Shown here one piece after another: positions 43,201-58,900 of a DNA stretch of 64,000 bases. Both the position numbers and the translations under genes were made by a program. This stretch comes from Utricularia gibba (lineage: Eukaryota; Streptophyta; Magnoliopsida; Lamiales; Lentibulariaceae), in contig CM007991.1 of the NCBI GenBank assembly GCA_002189035.1, positions 2,914,001 to 2,978,000 on the forward strand. Direction: 5' to 3'. Positions within the stretch are counted from its first letter, which is position 1; every line of letters begins with the position of its first letter. Below the pieces are notes generated by a model. That model worked only from the letters and a program-made list of their open reading frames with translations, was not told the DNA's origin and did no database searches.

Positions 43201-45794
43201 CAAGCAGACAAGGTAATCTATCTTTTTTTTTTACGGTTTCTTGATTTTTCAAACGGATGTAAAATGTGATTTAGCTAGAACATCTAAATCATTTCCGAAC
43301 CTCTGCGCAGCGGCAAACGGGAAGAGTTGGGGGGTGAAGATACCAGCAAGAATGAACCCTACCCAGAATTTTCTGTCTCCCCATGTTCTTTTTGATGTTA
43401 TTAACAAACCAATGGAAAGTTTTTAATCCAGATGTAATGGATTAGTCTAACAGCTAATTTTTGGAATCTTAGAAGTTTGATACCTAACTACTTTTCAGAT
43501 GTTTTTGTCTTGTGGAGTACAGCGGTCATCAAGGGGTAGTAAGTAGGCCAGCAAACAACTCATAAGTAAGAAGCATTGTCCTCGTACAGTGATTATTGAT
43601 GGATGGTCCACCGTTTCTCTGTTGCTCGTTCCGTTTGTTCGAATGTTCCTCTTTCTGAATTCAATTCGCATTGATTGATTCCCCACTACCTACCGTTCGC
43701 AATTTCTTTCCATTTTATTCCTCTAGTGTTAGCACATCATATTGTTTGGCTGGTGGCCGGTGGGCTCCCTCCGCCACGCAATTCACGTGGCTCTTATGGG
43801 GTTTTGCTTTGCCGTCTGATGAAGAGCAGTGCTTCTTGGGCTGGTTACTTGTAACTGACTCCATTCATTCAAGCCGAATCACATTCTTTTCTGCTGGCTC
43901 GTTTTTCTTTTCCCTTTCTGTGCCATTTGACGGAATTCTTCTTTATTGCAAACAATGAATGGTCTAGAAAGCTTGAAGATGGAAGGAAAAAGTTGGCTGT
44001 GTACTTCCCAGCTGGAGGAGGAAAACCATTCGTAGTTGGGCTTGAAGTTGCAAACATTGAGGATGTCGGTGCTGTGGTTGTTACTACTTTTTAGTGCCTT
44101 CTCTAATGGATTGCGTACGAGACCTGATGTTGTGAATATAGGCGCTGTCCTTTCTCTTAATTCTGATACTGGGAAACATGTCAAGATTGCAATTGAGGAG
44201 GCAGTTAAGGATGTGAATTCCAATACAAGTGTACTTCAGCACACGAAACTTCAAGTTAACTTCAAAAGCTCCAACTGCAGTGCCTTTCTTGGCTTGACTC
44301 AAGGTACCTTTTTTTCTGTATACTAAAACCTGTGAGCTTTCTTAGTTGGGTTTGTTTCATTCCGTGATGGCCTTCGATTTGTTACAGCTATGAAATATAT
44401 GGAAACAGATGTGGTTGCTATCATAGGACCACAATCTTCCGTGGTTGCCCACACCATACTCTCAATCGCCCAAGAGTTCACCACTCCCTTTTTGTCACTC
44501 GCAACAGATCCCACTTTATCATCTATTGAGTTTCCTTATTTTGTCAGGACAACGCATAGTGATCTATTCCAGATGATGGCTGTTGCAGAAGTTGTGAGTC
44601 ACTATGGCTGGAAACAAGTAACTGTAATATATGTTGATGATGATTATGGGCGAAATGGTCTTGCTGCATTAGATGATGCACTCTATGGAAGGAGATGTCG
44701 TGTACTATACAAAGCTCCAATCCCCCCACGCAGAGTGGATCGTGGTGGGATAATGGATACTCTAGTTAAGGTTGCACTGATGGAATCCCGTGTTATTGTT
44801 GTTCATGTTCATCAGGATGTTGGGTTACAAATATTCACATTAGCTCAAGATCTTGGAATGAGTATCGGTTATGCTTGGATTGCTACAGACTGGCTTGCAA
44901 CTGCCTTAGACACTGCTCCCCCTCTTCGCGCACAAACTATGATGAATGACTTACAAGGGGTTCTCATGTTGCGCCAGCATACACCTGATTCCAAAAAGAA
45001 GCGAGCTTTCTTGACTAAGTGGAACAATGAATTGGCAGTTGGTTCACTCGGCCTAAGCACGTACGCCCTTCATGCTTATGATACTGTATGGCTTCTTGCT
45101 CATGCTATTGATTCCTTCTTAAATGAAGGTGGAAATGTTTCACTTTCACACGATTCCAAGTTGAAGTATGTTGGTGGAAGTAGACTTCACCTCGAAAAAA
45201 TGCTCATTTTTGATGATGGTCCTTTACTGTTGAAGAATATCTTGAAGACTGAATTCGTTGGTTTAACTGGGCTCTTCAAGCTCACTTCTACTGGATCTCT
45301 CGCTTTTCCAGCATATGAGATTGTGAACCTAATAGGAACCGGAGGGCATATTATCGGCTACTGGTCAAATGGTTCTGGTTTGTCAGTTGCAGCTCCTGAA
45401 ATTTTAAACCAGAGTTCCACTAATCGCCCTCCTGCATCCCTAGAACTAAACAGTGTTGTTTGGCCTGGGGAGGCTTTAACAACCCCGCGTGGTTGGGTGT
45501 TCCCAAACAATGGGAACTTACTGAGAATTGGGGTGCCTCTCAGAGTGGGATACAAGGAATTCGTTTCTCAAGATGTCGGCCCAAATAATTTCAAAGGATT
45601 CTGCATTGATGTGTTTCTTGCTGCAATAAACTTGCTGCCATATGCTGTCCCCTACAAGTTCATCCCCTTTGGAAATGGCCGAGAGAATCCAAGCTATGAT
45701 GAGTTGGTGTTCGCCATCACTACAGGGGTAAGTACTACACTTACTGGAAATCTGAAAATGTGTACACCAATAAAACACTGTCACCCTGTTTTGA

Positions 45795-46097
<303 letters not shown>

Positions 46098-46765
46098 TGA
46101 TCATCACGTTTGATGCTTCTGCTGTTGTCATTTTAACGAAAACGCCTGACAAGAAGAGTTCACTTCATTCTGCAGGTTCAGTTTCTCAACGCTGTTTTTT
46201 TCTCACAGTAAGTAGCCATTTTCATTCTGCTTCATTCAAACGGTTATCATGGTGAAGCTTGCTCCCCACTAACAGTGCCGTCCGAATGGCAGAGGAGAGT
46301 ACAGTGAGCACACTTGGGCGCATGGTGCTCCTCATATGGCTCTTCGTGGTGCTGATCATCAACTCCAGCTACACAGCTAGTTTGACATCCATACTCACGC
46401 TTCAACAGCTTTATTCTCCCATCAAAGGAATTGACAGCTTGAAGAACAGCCAAGATGTGGTCGGGTTCCAAGTTGGCTCATTTTCAGAACAGTATCTCTA
46501 CGGTCTCGGCATCCCCAAGTCGAGGCTGAAGCCTCTGGGATCACTGGAGGCGTATGCCGATGCCCTCGAGCGTGGCCCCAGACGGGGAGGCGTCGATGCG
46601 GTCGTCGACGAACGCCCCTACGTCAATCTCTTCCTGGCGAGCCAGTGCCAGTTCAGGATCATCGGCGAGGAGTTCACCAAAAGCGGATGGGGCTTCGTGA
46701 GTTTCTTTAAGTCGTTGCAGCATCACTGTTTCATCACCCTCTGCTAACATCCCTCCCCTCTCTGA

Positions 46766-46957
<192 letters not shown>

Positions 46958-49900
46958 TAGCTGGCGGCGTCTGCGTCACCGCCATCATGATGCATTTCTC
47001 CATCCTCTGCTGCGCCTCCAGGAACACCGAGACGGCGGCGCTCTCACGTTCCATGGATCCGCATCTGGGTGAGACCTCAGCTTCAAAAGCGACGCAGAGT
47101 TTCTGGGCCCTGCTCGATGACAGGGGAGGTGGTTCTGTACGGGAGAGAAAGAGGAGGAGGCTTCAAGAAATGGCTTCCCAGCGGAAGGAGCAGACCCCGG
47201 AAACGCCATCTTGATGCATCAGCAAGAATCCGTACTGCGGATTAGTTGGTAATTTCTCTACTTTCTGTGTGCTCAAACGCAATTTTTTATAAAATTTGTG
47301 ACCGTCGATTTCAGTTACTCAACATTAATCTCCATCGCCGATATTAATATGTAAATGTATGATTATTTTGTGAATTTTTTATTTTTGAAAATTGAAAAAT
47401 AGGAAAAGCAGTCCCTCCTCCCTCCTCCGGCTAATAGGATGGCGGTCTGGGGAGATTCTCCGAGAGGTTGCCCTCACGGTTCATTAATTTTTTACCGCAT
47501 TGATTGACAGTGAATGCGTTTGAAAGGTATGCGACGGAGGAAACATTTAATAGAAAGGATGAAATGTGACTGCGCCTACGGGTAAAAAGCTGATTCGGAA
47601 GCACCAGTCCAGTTACCCACTTCATTTGTTTGTAGATGTGTGCGAATTTCTACTAGTATTTGGGAAGAAGCTTCTTGAGATTCAACTTGGTTGAATTTGG
47701 GTTGTGCGACAATGAAGAAAGAAGCAAGTTGTTGTGCATGGGGCGGCGGAGGAAAGGAACGGAAGTTGAGAGTGAAGTAGTGAAAGAGAAACCCTTGGCG
47801 CTATCATTATTATTCATTACAGGCAATGCGGCTGTTCTGAAACGGAAATTTTTGTTTTGTTTTGCGTGGTAGTACTCCTCCGTCCTCCCCCCACTCTCTT
47901 CAGTTTCTAGGCGAAAACCACCCCATTTTCTCGTGTGTTGACGAATTCGATACCGGAAGCCGTGAATTTAGGAGGAGACTGAAAAGGGCGGTTTCAAAAA
48001 TGTGTTCTTGACTAGTGGGTCATCGCTGAGATCGGATGTCTTGGCAGGTGAGGTACAGCAGATCATTCCTGAAACATGGACTTATAGAAGTGCTACTACG
48101 CTTGTTCATTGCCGTGCTCCTTCGGGTGGTTGATGTTCATGGTTTTCGCTTGGTGCCCATTGTCGAATTTTAGTGTAGTTTTTGCTCTGTTCTTGAATCG
48201 ATGGCCAGGCGTCATGGGTGGCAACTTCCTGCACACTCGTTTCAGGTACCTTTTTGTTTTCTCTCGACTGTTTTCCTTGTCGTCTTCCTTCAAAAATCAG
48301 AAAGACTGGGATTTGGTAGCTGCTTCGTTTGGGCTGTATTCGTTTGTTTCGAATTGCCTTGCGTGAACACGAGAGAAAGAGAAAAGACGAGCTACTACAA
48401 TCCAATAGCCGCTAGATAAACACGTGTTATTCTGCAAGTTTCTATTTTTCAAACATTGTACTCCTTTCTCACCTTCTAGACAACAAAAGTAGCCAGATCT
48501 GGTTGTCTTTTCTCGTAGTATGCCAGCTGAATCCAAAGCCATTGTTTAGCTTTCGATGCAATTTCTTGTGCTTATGTTTTTATGTTTGTGCGTTGAAATA
48601 CTACAATTTGGCCCCAATTCTTGAACACCCTGCTGTAATGCCATGTTACTGAACACACTAATCCAAAACAAGACAGACCAACTAAATTGGTTGAAAGGTT
48701 ATCAAGTTAATGGTTTTCCACATTTGTATATTAAGAAACTTCTCTCTGCTCTTTGACTTGCAGGTTGTGGCCATCACAGTTTTCTTCATGTTATCAGTAG
48801 CTTTCTATGCCTTTTTTGCTCCTTTTCTTGGGAGAGACTTGTATGAGAACATAGCAATAGGTATTTACTCCATTCTGGTACGTACACATGAAGCTAACCC
48901 TTTGTTCCATTTATGCAAAATCTTTTCTTCATTCCTGCATCCTCATTTGGAAGTTTTGTTTTATCTTCAGGCACTATCTGTGTTTATACTTTATGTTAGA
49001 TGCACGGCGATAGATCCAGCTGATCCAGGAATTTTTGCTGACGCTGATGGCATGTCAGCTCATTCATCGCATGTTGGGACACACTTTCCTGGTAATCATA
49101 TGCATAGAATTCTTTGTAAGGTCGTAGTTTGTCTTTGAAAAATCTTCCCGATTTCCGAATTTCTTGATTAGATGCTTTGTCTATGACTGAAGATCCATCT
49201 AAAGTGGACATGAAGAATGAAAAGAAGTACACACATGACTCTGGTTTCCGTTCTGCATTTGGAGGTCTTCTTTGCTATTGTTTTGTCAAGGGGGACAGCT
49301 GCAGAAATGAAGATAGTCTTCAAAAACAAACTGGAGATGAGGATGCCTTATTTTGCACTTTGTGCAACTCTGAGGTATATCATATGCAATAACCAGATTT
49401 GTTCCTCTGGGCTTTTACAAATTCATGCATTATACCAAGAAAAATCAGAGCTGAAAATTTGAATTTCTTTACACGGTTCATGTTAGTCAAGGAAAAGATG
49501 GTGTATCAACAACTGCTTTTCAGGTGAGGAAGTACAGCAAACATTGCAGAAGCTGTGACAAATGTGTTGATGGATTTGATCATCACTGTCGGGTTAGCTT
49601 GATCCCCAAATGCAAGATGAAGTTTTTATGTCAACCCATATGACATTTATGTGCCACAATTTTCACACCTTTTGCTGATTCTTATATGCTGATTTTCTGC
49701 AGTGGCTGAATAATTGTGTAGGAAGAAAGAACTACACCTCCTTCATGTGCCTAATGGCAGCAAGCCTCCTTTGGGTAACTCTTCCTGGAAAAAACTACAG
49801 CTCTCCTTGTCTACCCTGCACATCTAACAAAGATTCTCTTGCCTTCCTTCGTCAGCTGGTATTCGAATCTGCAGTTGGTATTCTCGTCCTTGTCCGATGT

Positions 49901-52900
49901 TTCGTTGATCGAAAAGCTACAGAGGATCAAATAGTTGAGAAGCTTGGAAATGGATTCTCTCGTCCACCTTTTGCAACAGTGGTGGTATGGTCACGATTTC
50001 ATTCATCTTGCATACGTTAGCACAACTTTTCTGGTCTTACTTTTGCATTTCTCTGCGCCATAGGCCCTGTGCACATTTGTTTCTTTGCTAGCAACTATTC
50101 CACTCGGGGAGCTTCTCTTCTTCCACATGATTCTCATTCGAAAGGTTCATCTTCATTTCCTGCATGCAAAACATCTTTGTTTTCTGGTTGTTTCTTTGTT
50201 GATCCTTCTGTACAACAGGGTATAACGACATATGAATATGTCGTCGCCATGAGAGCTCAAAGTGAACCTCCAGGAGCATCTATGGATGGCAGAGATCAGC
50301 GAAGTTTGCCGTCATCGCCTACAGGATCTGCCGTAACTGCGATGAGTGGACGGAGTTCCGTCGGAATCGGCCTCCAATACAGAGGCAGTTGGTGTACACC
50401 ACCCAGAATTTTCATGGACCAGCAGGTGTGATCAGATTGATAGCTTTTCGCCATTTTCTCTGCTCCTGCTTCATGTTTTCATGCTACAGGATGAGATCGT
50501 TCCTCATCTCGATCCGGGACGGCTGCCATCGACGGTTGATCCCGATGCAGTCCAACCCGACAAAGGGAAGAAAATAGCTTCTCAGCGTCCGGTTAGAATC
50601 AGCGCATGGAAGCTTGCAAAGCTGGACTCCTACGAAGCCATGAAAGCAGGCGCCAGGGCTAGGGCCTCATCCTCTGTTCTACGGCCTGTAAGTTCCCGGC
50701 CCCATGGTTACCACGCTGATTCATCAGGACTGTCGCCGGCGAAGAGCTCGTGTGCGCTGAGCAAGGCTAGTCAAGACGACACCGATACATGCGCTCACAG
50801 TGTCAGCAACTTGAGCAGTCCTGCTCCAGGCTTCAGCCCTCTGCCGATCGGTCCTGGTTCCACCGGCAGAGGCCATTTCAATCCAATATATCAGTCCTCC
50901 ACCGCCGCACAGTCGCCTTTATCAGCACGAGCTGGGGAAGCGAATGACAATTCGAGCTTTATTCAGACGAGGAGACACCATCAGAACTTTCCGGAGAACT
51001 TGAGATCCTCAGTGTTCTGGGACCCTGAAGCTGGAAGATTCGTGTCTAGTACCGCTACCAGGAGCATCAGCTCTTCGTCGCAGAACTCAGCTGCAGAGCT
51101 GACTTACACAGGGCCGACAATATTCTTCGGTGGGCCGATGACTGTTCCCGGCGGCGCTCAGAGAAACTCCACATCGAGCTATTACCAACAGGGCAGGTCT
51201 CAACGCGGAGGACAACTCCCGGTATTTGTTCCCAGTGAGAGTCAATCCCAGAACCCATTCTCCTCCAGACTCCAATGATGAGCTCCTCGGAGATTTCAAC
51301 TAATTTTGAATTTCCACCTGTTCTTACTGTTACCAAAAGCAAGGGACACAGATCGACCTCCTTTATGGTAGGAATTTGGTTGTTCAAAACACCGATTCGC
51401 AAAGAAAAGGGTAATTGTTCTGTGAATTCACCAGGTTGCATCTGCTGATGAATTTTAGGAAGGAGGCTGCATGCAGGCTTTCTGGGATCTGACATCTTCT
51501 TAGGATATCAATCTATCAATTTGCCATGAACCATTTCACGATCCAGCAGCAGCAAAACACAATGAATGCAAGTGTTTCAGAAAAAAAAAAAAAAGTTTGC
51601 ATGGTGGGGGGTTTGCAACGCAAACGGACATGCCACTCCGGACACCTCCGCCTTCAACTTGATGGGTTCGAAAACTGCGGAGCCTCTCGTACGGGGCTTC
51701 ATTCATCTGCTCATTTTCTCCTTCAAGGAACTCATTCCCAAGTGAGACGGGACTTCTAGCACCATCTTCGCCACCAAATAACCGGCGATCCACCATGTCT
51801 ACTTCTTTCTGCTCAACGCCGGCAGTGATGTTGGATCTCTTGCTGCTCAATGCCACGCCTTGCCAATACCCGTCGGGGTAACCTTAACTGACAGGAGACT
51901 CAATTAGTCAGTAACCCGGGCAAGAGCCACCGCCGCGGTTCTGGACTCTGGAGGAAGAAGCAGCAGCAGACATGAACTATCGCCGGCAATCGGGGTGACG
52001 AAGATGATGCTCGAAGACCCGTCTCGGTTGGGAGTGATCCCCTTGAAGAAGACGAACAGTAGATGAAGCTTCAAATCAACGGCTACTTATAATTATTTTA
52101 CTTTGTATTTTGTTTATATATATAATTTGGAAAATAATTATAAATTTTTTTAATTATATTTATGAAAATCATTTTCTCACGTCTGTTTCGTGGTCAAATA
52201 GATTATAAGTTATTGTATCTATTTTAAATACGCATATTACAATAATATATTAAATATAAATTTAAAAATCTATATACCAAATATAAATATATTATTAAAT
52301 AAGATTTCGTTGGATATGGAAGCAAGTCATGGGTGACATCAGCGTGCGGGTAACACAGAAGGGGTTGATGATGTCAAGGATAAGACAAAGACTTGACTGT
52401 GGGATACGACAGGAAAGAGTCAACCTGCTAAAACACAAATTCAGGATTAAATGCGGTGGATACGACATGTCAAGACTTGGCGGTTTCCGGTGAGAAGCAC
52501 AGCACCATCAACCGCCAACGACCCAAATTAAAGAACAGAGATGAAGATGATGTGGGCAGGGCGTCTGTGTCTCTGATTCCAAACATCAACTCAACTGGTA
52601 GTTAGTTACCTTGAGATCAAACATTTAAGAATGACGGCCGAACCTGTTGACCTCGTCGTGTGAAGCGATTAGTACGGCGGACATGGGCTTGTTGATAAAT
52701 CCCCGCAACTGGGTTTCTGTTTCCCGGACTGAAAGTCTGAGGGCGATCTTCATTTTTTTCTTTTCTTCTGTTTTTTTTTACTGGCGGTTCCAGCAGGAAA
52801 AATGACATCTTGATTTGAAGTTGGGTAGGCGGCCAAGGTGGAAAGTCAATGGTTCCCTAATGCAGGCCCCCGTTTATTTCATGGTTTGGTCGCGTTTTTC

Positions 52901-55900
52901 TTCCCCGGAGTCGTTCAAAAAATGATGGCCTGATAGGTCAGTTGGATCAAATCAAACCAAATCTCATCCGTTCCAGGAAGCCCATTTCCAGTTCCCATTT
53001 CACGCGGTTTTGTTTTCCGTTTCAGCATTTTTTATCGTCTTGCATGTCCCATTGAGCCGCTAATCGCTGCTACAGCGGCAACGGTTGTTGTGGATTCGGC
53101 TATCGGAGGATTCCGAGTACTTGGGAGTTGTTGTGGATAAAATGGGGGGCGTTTGTTCCGCAGAAACTGTTGTGCGGAATGTGAAATCGGATGAACTCGT
53201 ATATAATAAAACTTGGGGACTCTCGGAGGAGAATCAGAAATCAAATGGGGGATTTCAACAGAATCGAGATAATGAGGCCCACATGTTTGAGAAGCGCCCG
53301 CGACCCCGGCAAATGTTTGATTCCGGTGACCTTACCGCGATTTCCCGTGAACTCAAACAGTCTATGCCGTCCACCACTCCAGCGAACAAGGTATGATGTA
53401 CTTACGCCAAGCCTTTTCCTGCTCCCTATTGTGATGTGTCTGTCCCTCTATTGATGGTGGATTAGACTGTGGAGACAGTGAATCATGTTGAATACCTATG
53501 AGCTTAAACGAAGAAATGGCCCTTTTTATGACTGAATGGCTCTTTTGTTGATCCTGGACAAGAACTCAGATTATGTTGATCTTCATGCCTTTCCTTGTAC
53601 AGTCCTTGATCTTCTCCTTGTCCATGGTCAACTGTTGAGCAGCTATATATACTCCATCTGTCACAGGCACAAACACAGTCTTTCTTAGGGAAGGCCGGTA
53701 TTGCAGGCCTCGATAAGGCAGTGAATGTGCTTGATGTTCTTGGTAGTAGCATGACCAATTTGTCTGCCAGTGGCTTTCCGGTGGGCGTGACCAGTAGAAC
53801 TTCCAGAATACGAATACTTGCATTTGAAGTAGCTAACACCATAGCCAAAGGTTCAAGCTTGCTGCAGTCTCTGTCTGATGACAACATCCATGAACTGAAG
53901 ACAAAAGTATTAACTTCAAAAGGGGTGAAGCGGCTCGTTTCTACAGATATGAAGGAGCTTTTTTCCATTGCAGCTGCTGACAAAAGGTAGCGTTTGTGGG
54001 TGTCTTGCTCTGTGCTTCTGTCAGCAGATTTGAATTTGTTTTGTCCACTTCATTGGCAGGGAAGAATTCGATGTGTTCACCGCGAGGTTATCAGATTTGG
54101 GAACCTATGCAAAGACCCCCAGTGGCACCATTTAGATCGCTTCTTTTTGAGGTAGTTGCTGTCTGAGCTTTTTCTCGTCCCCTTTCAGATGAGTGATACA
54201 TCATTCATCTGGGCTTCTAGGTGGGATTCCGTGTCCGATGTTCATAAGCAGAAACGAGAAGATGCTGAAATGACAATGCAAGAATTGAACACTCTCGCTC
54301 AGCACACATCAGTGAGTTCACTATCATCTGTTGGTGCTTATTCGTGTGGTTTGATTATATCACGCTCGATCCGGTGTAGGAACTGTATCATGAGCTCCAT
54401 GCTTTGGACAGATTTGAGCTGGATTATAGGAAGAAGATAGAAGAAGCAGAATCCTTGAAGCTTCCAAAGAAAGGTGGCTTCAAGTTGCTCTTAACTTGTG
54501 GGAGGATGCCTAAAGCAACCCTGTTTATGAATGCTTACTGCGATCACGCAAATGACATTTAAAGTCTTGCCATCATAGGAGAATACCTGACAATGTTACA
54601 AAGTGAGCTAAAGAATCAACGTAAGCTTGTGATGAGCCTGCAAAAGAAATCCCTTTGGTCGAAAACCATGGAACAGGTAACATCTAGCTAACCAGATCAC
54701 CTTTTTTCAGTTACCCTTTCTTCTTTGGCATCTCCAAGCTGATGAATGAACTTCACACAATCTTGTGGAGGTCGTGGAGAAGCTAATAGACATCGTTACG
54801 TTCATACATCAAGAGATGACAGATGCTTTTGGGAGTGACGGTATAGTGGAAACTTCTCCTTTATAGTATCATCGGACACTATGCCTTGACAACCTTTCAC
54901 CGGTCTTTATATATCCTCTTGTGTTCCTGATAGGCACCCTGCAACAAGAAAAGGACTCAGCAGAAAAACCGAAAAGACTCGGAACGGCTGGCCTTGCACT
55001 GCATTATGCTAACATAATTACACAGATAGACAATCTTGTAAGTTGATCTTTCTGTGCAGCGGTTGTGTTCTTGAATGATTGATCGTCTCACTTAAACTGC
55101 CATCATCCAAGGCCTCAAAACCATCTTATCTTCCTCCCAACATGCGAGAGACATTGTACGATAGTTTACCACCATCCATCAAGACAGCACTTCGCTCTCA
55201 GCTGCAACTTGATACCAGGGAAGAGGTATCTATATCACATATATAGATGGTTCATTCATCTTGTGAAGACATTCAAAGTATGCCCATTTTTTTTAATCCT
55301 CATCTCCTGAGCTCGTTTCCGGTTGTGTAGCTCTCATTTCTCGAGATCAAGGCTGGGATGAAGAAGTCTCTCGACTGGCTGGCCCCTTTAGCAGTTGACA
55401 CGACTAGGTATGATGTCTTTCAGCAAAGAAATGTATGAGTTTACATCACATAAGGTATTCTGAATCTTGGGAAATGGAAGCAGGGTGCATCAGGGGTTCG
55501 GATGGGTCGGAGAATGGGCCAACGCAGGGTCAGTGTATGAGCAACCTTATCATCATCATGTCTCATAATACCTCAAAAACGGATGGCTGATGAACTAGCT
55601 TCCATGTGACAGGACTGAATCGGACAAGAAAATGACGACTTCAGGTAACCTGATCCGGTTGCAGACGCTGTACCATGCCGACAAAGACAAGGTGGAATCC
55701 CACATACTCGATCTTCTAGTGTGGCTTCACCGCCTCATCAGCCTCCTCCGGCATCGAGATAACAAGCCTCCCCGGTGAGATCCTCACCGCGAAAAGTTGC
55801 CACTATAGGCTCACGGGCACCGTCGGACAACAAGGCCAATAATGCTGCGCTGATCTCACCCGAGGATAGAACCCTGTTGGAGAACGTGACGAAACGGAGG

Positions 55901-58900
55901 CGGATGCTCATCCAGGGACGTAGCAGGAGCCTAGAATTGGTGAGGACCAAGAAGAATAGTAAACGAAAGGCGCTGAGCCGAAGCAGCGGCAGCTCGCCCG
56001 CGGTTGGGGCGGCGGAGCAACGTGGGACGGCGGACATGTGGGACGTGCTGGACGGTCTAGATTCGTCGTTCTCGGTCCCCGGAGAAGATGGTTTCCGATG
56101 ACTTCTTTCTTCCTCCCAGTTACTTATTTTTGGATGTATTGATCACAGTGCCAGAATAACGTTCACGGAATGGGGCCCACGCTTCTGTCACGTGGCGCCG
56201 CGTTTCATCCTTTCTGTTAATAAAAAAAAAACTTCGCCGGTTACCGAAAGATCCCGGCGGTTAAACCACCTACTCCGATCACCTGTTTCGAGTGCGGCAT
56301 CGTTTACAGGTCGGTCGCTGCGATATTCTTGCTTCCTCTTCAGACCCTAAAAGATGCATTATGACTTTTTGCCCGATTACCCCGGCGACGGCTCTTCATT
56401 TGTGTGTGACCGCTCGCTTGAAGTTTCGCTCTCAGCGGTCCCGTACAGGCAAAGAACTTTCCGGCCACCACCATTCATTCATTCATTCATCCACGTGCGC
56501 TTTTCAATTTACTCAACATACGTCGAGTCAGAGTTTCCACGCGGTGGCGAAGCTTACAATCTCCAGAATCTTCCCGGAAAGAGCCCCAAACGGTGACCCC
56601 TCTCTCTGCCCCAGAAACAGGAGATTGTGGGCTCCTTTGCAGTTGTTCCAGGAACAAAACTTGATGAAACGCGATGACGCGAGCCAGCGAACACGGAAAC
56701 GTCCAACCTGCGGTCTGGACTTCGTGGGGCCGACTTGGCCCCCGGCCCATCTTCCTCGCCTTCGCTGACCACGAAAGGTCCAACCCCCGACCCGACAACA
56801 GAATCGGGTCTTGCATTCCCACTAACTGCAAAAATATCAAAAATTTAGAAAAGTAATTTTGTGATCCAAAAAAATATCAAAAATCTGAAAATGGTAATTA
56901 ATTTAAAAATAATTTTATTATGAAATTGTTAAAGAATAGAAATTTGGAAGATTTGACCAGTTTATATATTTTATTAGAATTAATTTACACGCGCACGTTA
57001 GCGAATTTTATAAAAAAATAATATAAAGAAAGCGGTAGCGAATTTTCAAATGCCTTCCTGATGGTGTATTTAAATGCTTGTCGCCGTTGCTCCCTCAGAC
57101 ACCAAAACTGCCATTCCGAATCTTTCTTCTGTGTTCTCGAGAAAAGAAAAGAAAAGAAAAGCTCCGCGATGGAAACACATTCGCTTCGCGTCATCTTCGT
57201 GGCTCTGTTCTTTGTCGCTGGGGCGAATTCTCAGGCGAGCTTCACATTTGTTAACAGGTGTGGCTTCACGGTTTGGCCGGGAGTGTTATCCAACGCAGGC
57301 GTTGCGCCGCTTTCTACCACCGGCTTCGCCTTGCAGACGGGAGAATCGCTGACGATCGCGGCGCCCAGTGGGTGGGGGGGCCGTTTCTGGGGGCGTACGT
57401 TTTGCAGCTACGGTGCAGATGGGCGATTCTCGTGCGCTACAGGGGATTGTGGTTCCGGTCAGGTTGCATGCGTCGGCGCCGGCGCGGCGCCTCCGGCTAC
57501 TCTCGCTGAATTCACCCTTGACGGCGCTGATGGCAAGGATTTCTACGACATTAGCCTGGTTGATGGGTACAATCTGCCGATGATCGTGGTTCCCCAGGGC
57601 GGAACCGGCGTGAACTGTACGAGTGCGGGGTGTATGGCGGACCTGAACGCCGGGTGCCCCTCGGAGCTACGAGTGGAGAGCGAAGTCGGTGGAGGGGTGG
57701 CGTGCAAGAGCGCCTGCGAGGCTTTCAGGTCCGACGAGTATTGCTGCAGCGGCGCGTACGGTACACCGTCGTCGTGCCAGCCTTCCCAGTACGCGCGGAT
57801 GTTCAAAAGCGCGTGTCCCCAGGCGTACAGCTACGCGTATGACGATCAATCCAGCACGTTCACGTGTACGGGCGCCGACTACGTGGTCACGTTCTGCCCA
57901 TCTCCCAACACAAGGTATTTTGACATATTTGCCCCTCCCCGTCTTCTCTTACACCCCGTCGGAGCATTTTGCCCGTTGCCCAATAAATGCCAAAAAAGTC
58001 TGCCAAAACGGCCGTTGCGGCTGCAATAATTCAGCACCACGCGACAGAGCAATAATTCCATATTTTTTAATCGTGTTGACCAACGCTTTTGTCTTCTGCA
58101 GTCAGAAAACGTCTTCCGAGGGGCAGAATCCGAGTTCGCGACCGGGGAGAAATGGGAACCCTCCGGTGGATACCTCGATGGTTTACCAAGGATCCGGCGC
58201 CTCCTCAGCGGCTTCCGCGTCCTCAGCTTTGCTCGCCGGCGCTGTGGGCGTCGCCACGGCGACACTGTGGCGGTCGGTGATTCGCCTCTGATCCCGACGG
58301 ACCCCCACCAGGAGGGCGGTGCTGCTCTTGCTATCGGGGGAAGTGGACCATCATTTTGTCGCGAAGTCAATGGTGGACCAGTTGAATCTGGGCCTATTCT
58401 TTTTTTCTTTCCGGGCGAGAAGCCCAATCAGGACCACAAAGAAGACGGTGACAGCGACGTCAAGAATGTAGGGAAATAGAGATAGAGATAGAGATAGATA
58501 GGCAGGGGCTATTCATTTATCAACAGTGTACTACTTGATCCTGTTCTCACGCTTTACAAATGCGAATTCATTCGACTAGCAGGGAGCCATGCATGGCAGC
58601 AAAACTATGGGATCATCCCAAAAATCTAACAACTAGCAAGTATCTAGCATAGAGGAAAGGGAGACGACCTGCATGTTATGGCTCTACAGCTCATCTTTCA
58701 GATCCTCCGGCACGTTCGTCTCCGAAGAAGCTTCAGCTTCGTTGTAGCTGTCTTCTGCTTCGGCTTGTTCGGCTTCATCTTCTTCTTCGACGGTGGCTTC
58801 AGGGTCGATGCTGAGACTGGCCTTCACTGAGGTGTAGATTCGAGAAGCGAAGTCCTTTGGATCGCTCAGAGTGAAGCCACTCTCCATAAGGGCTGTCTGG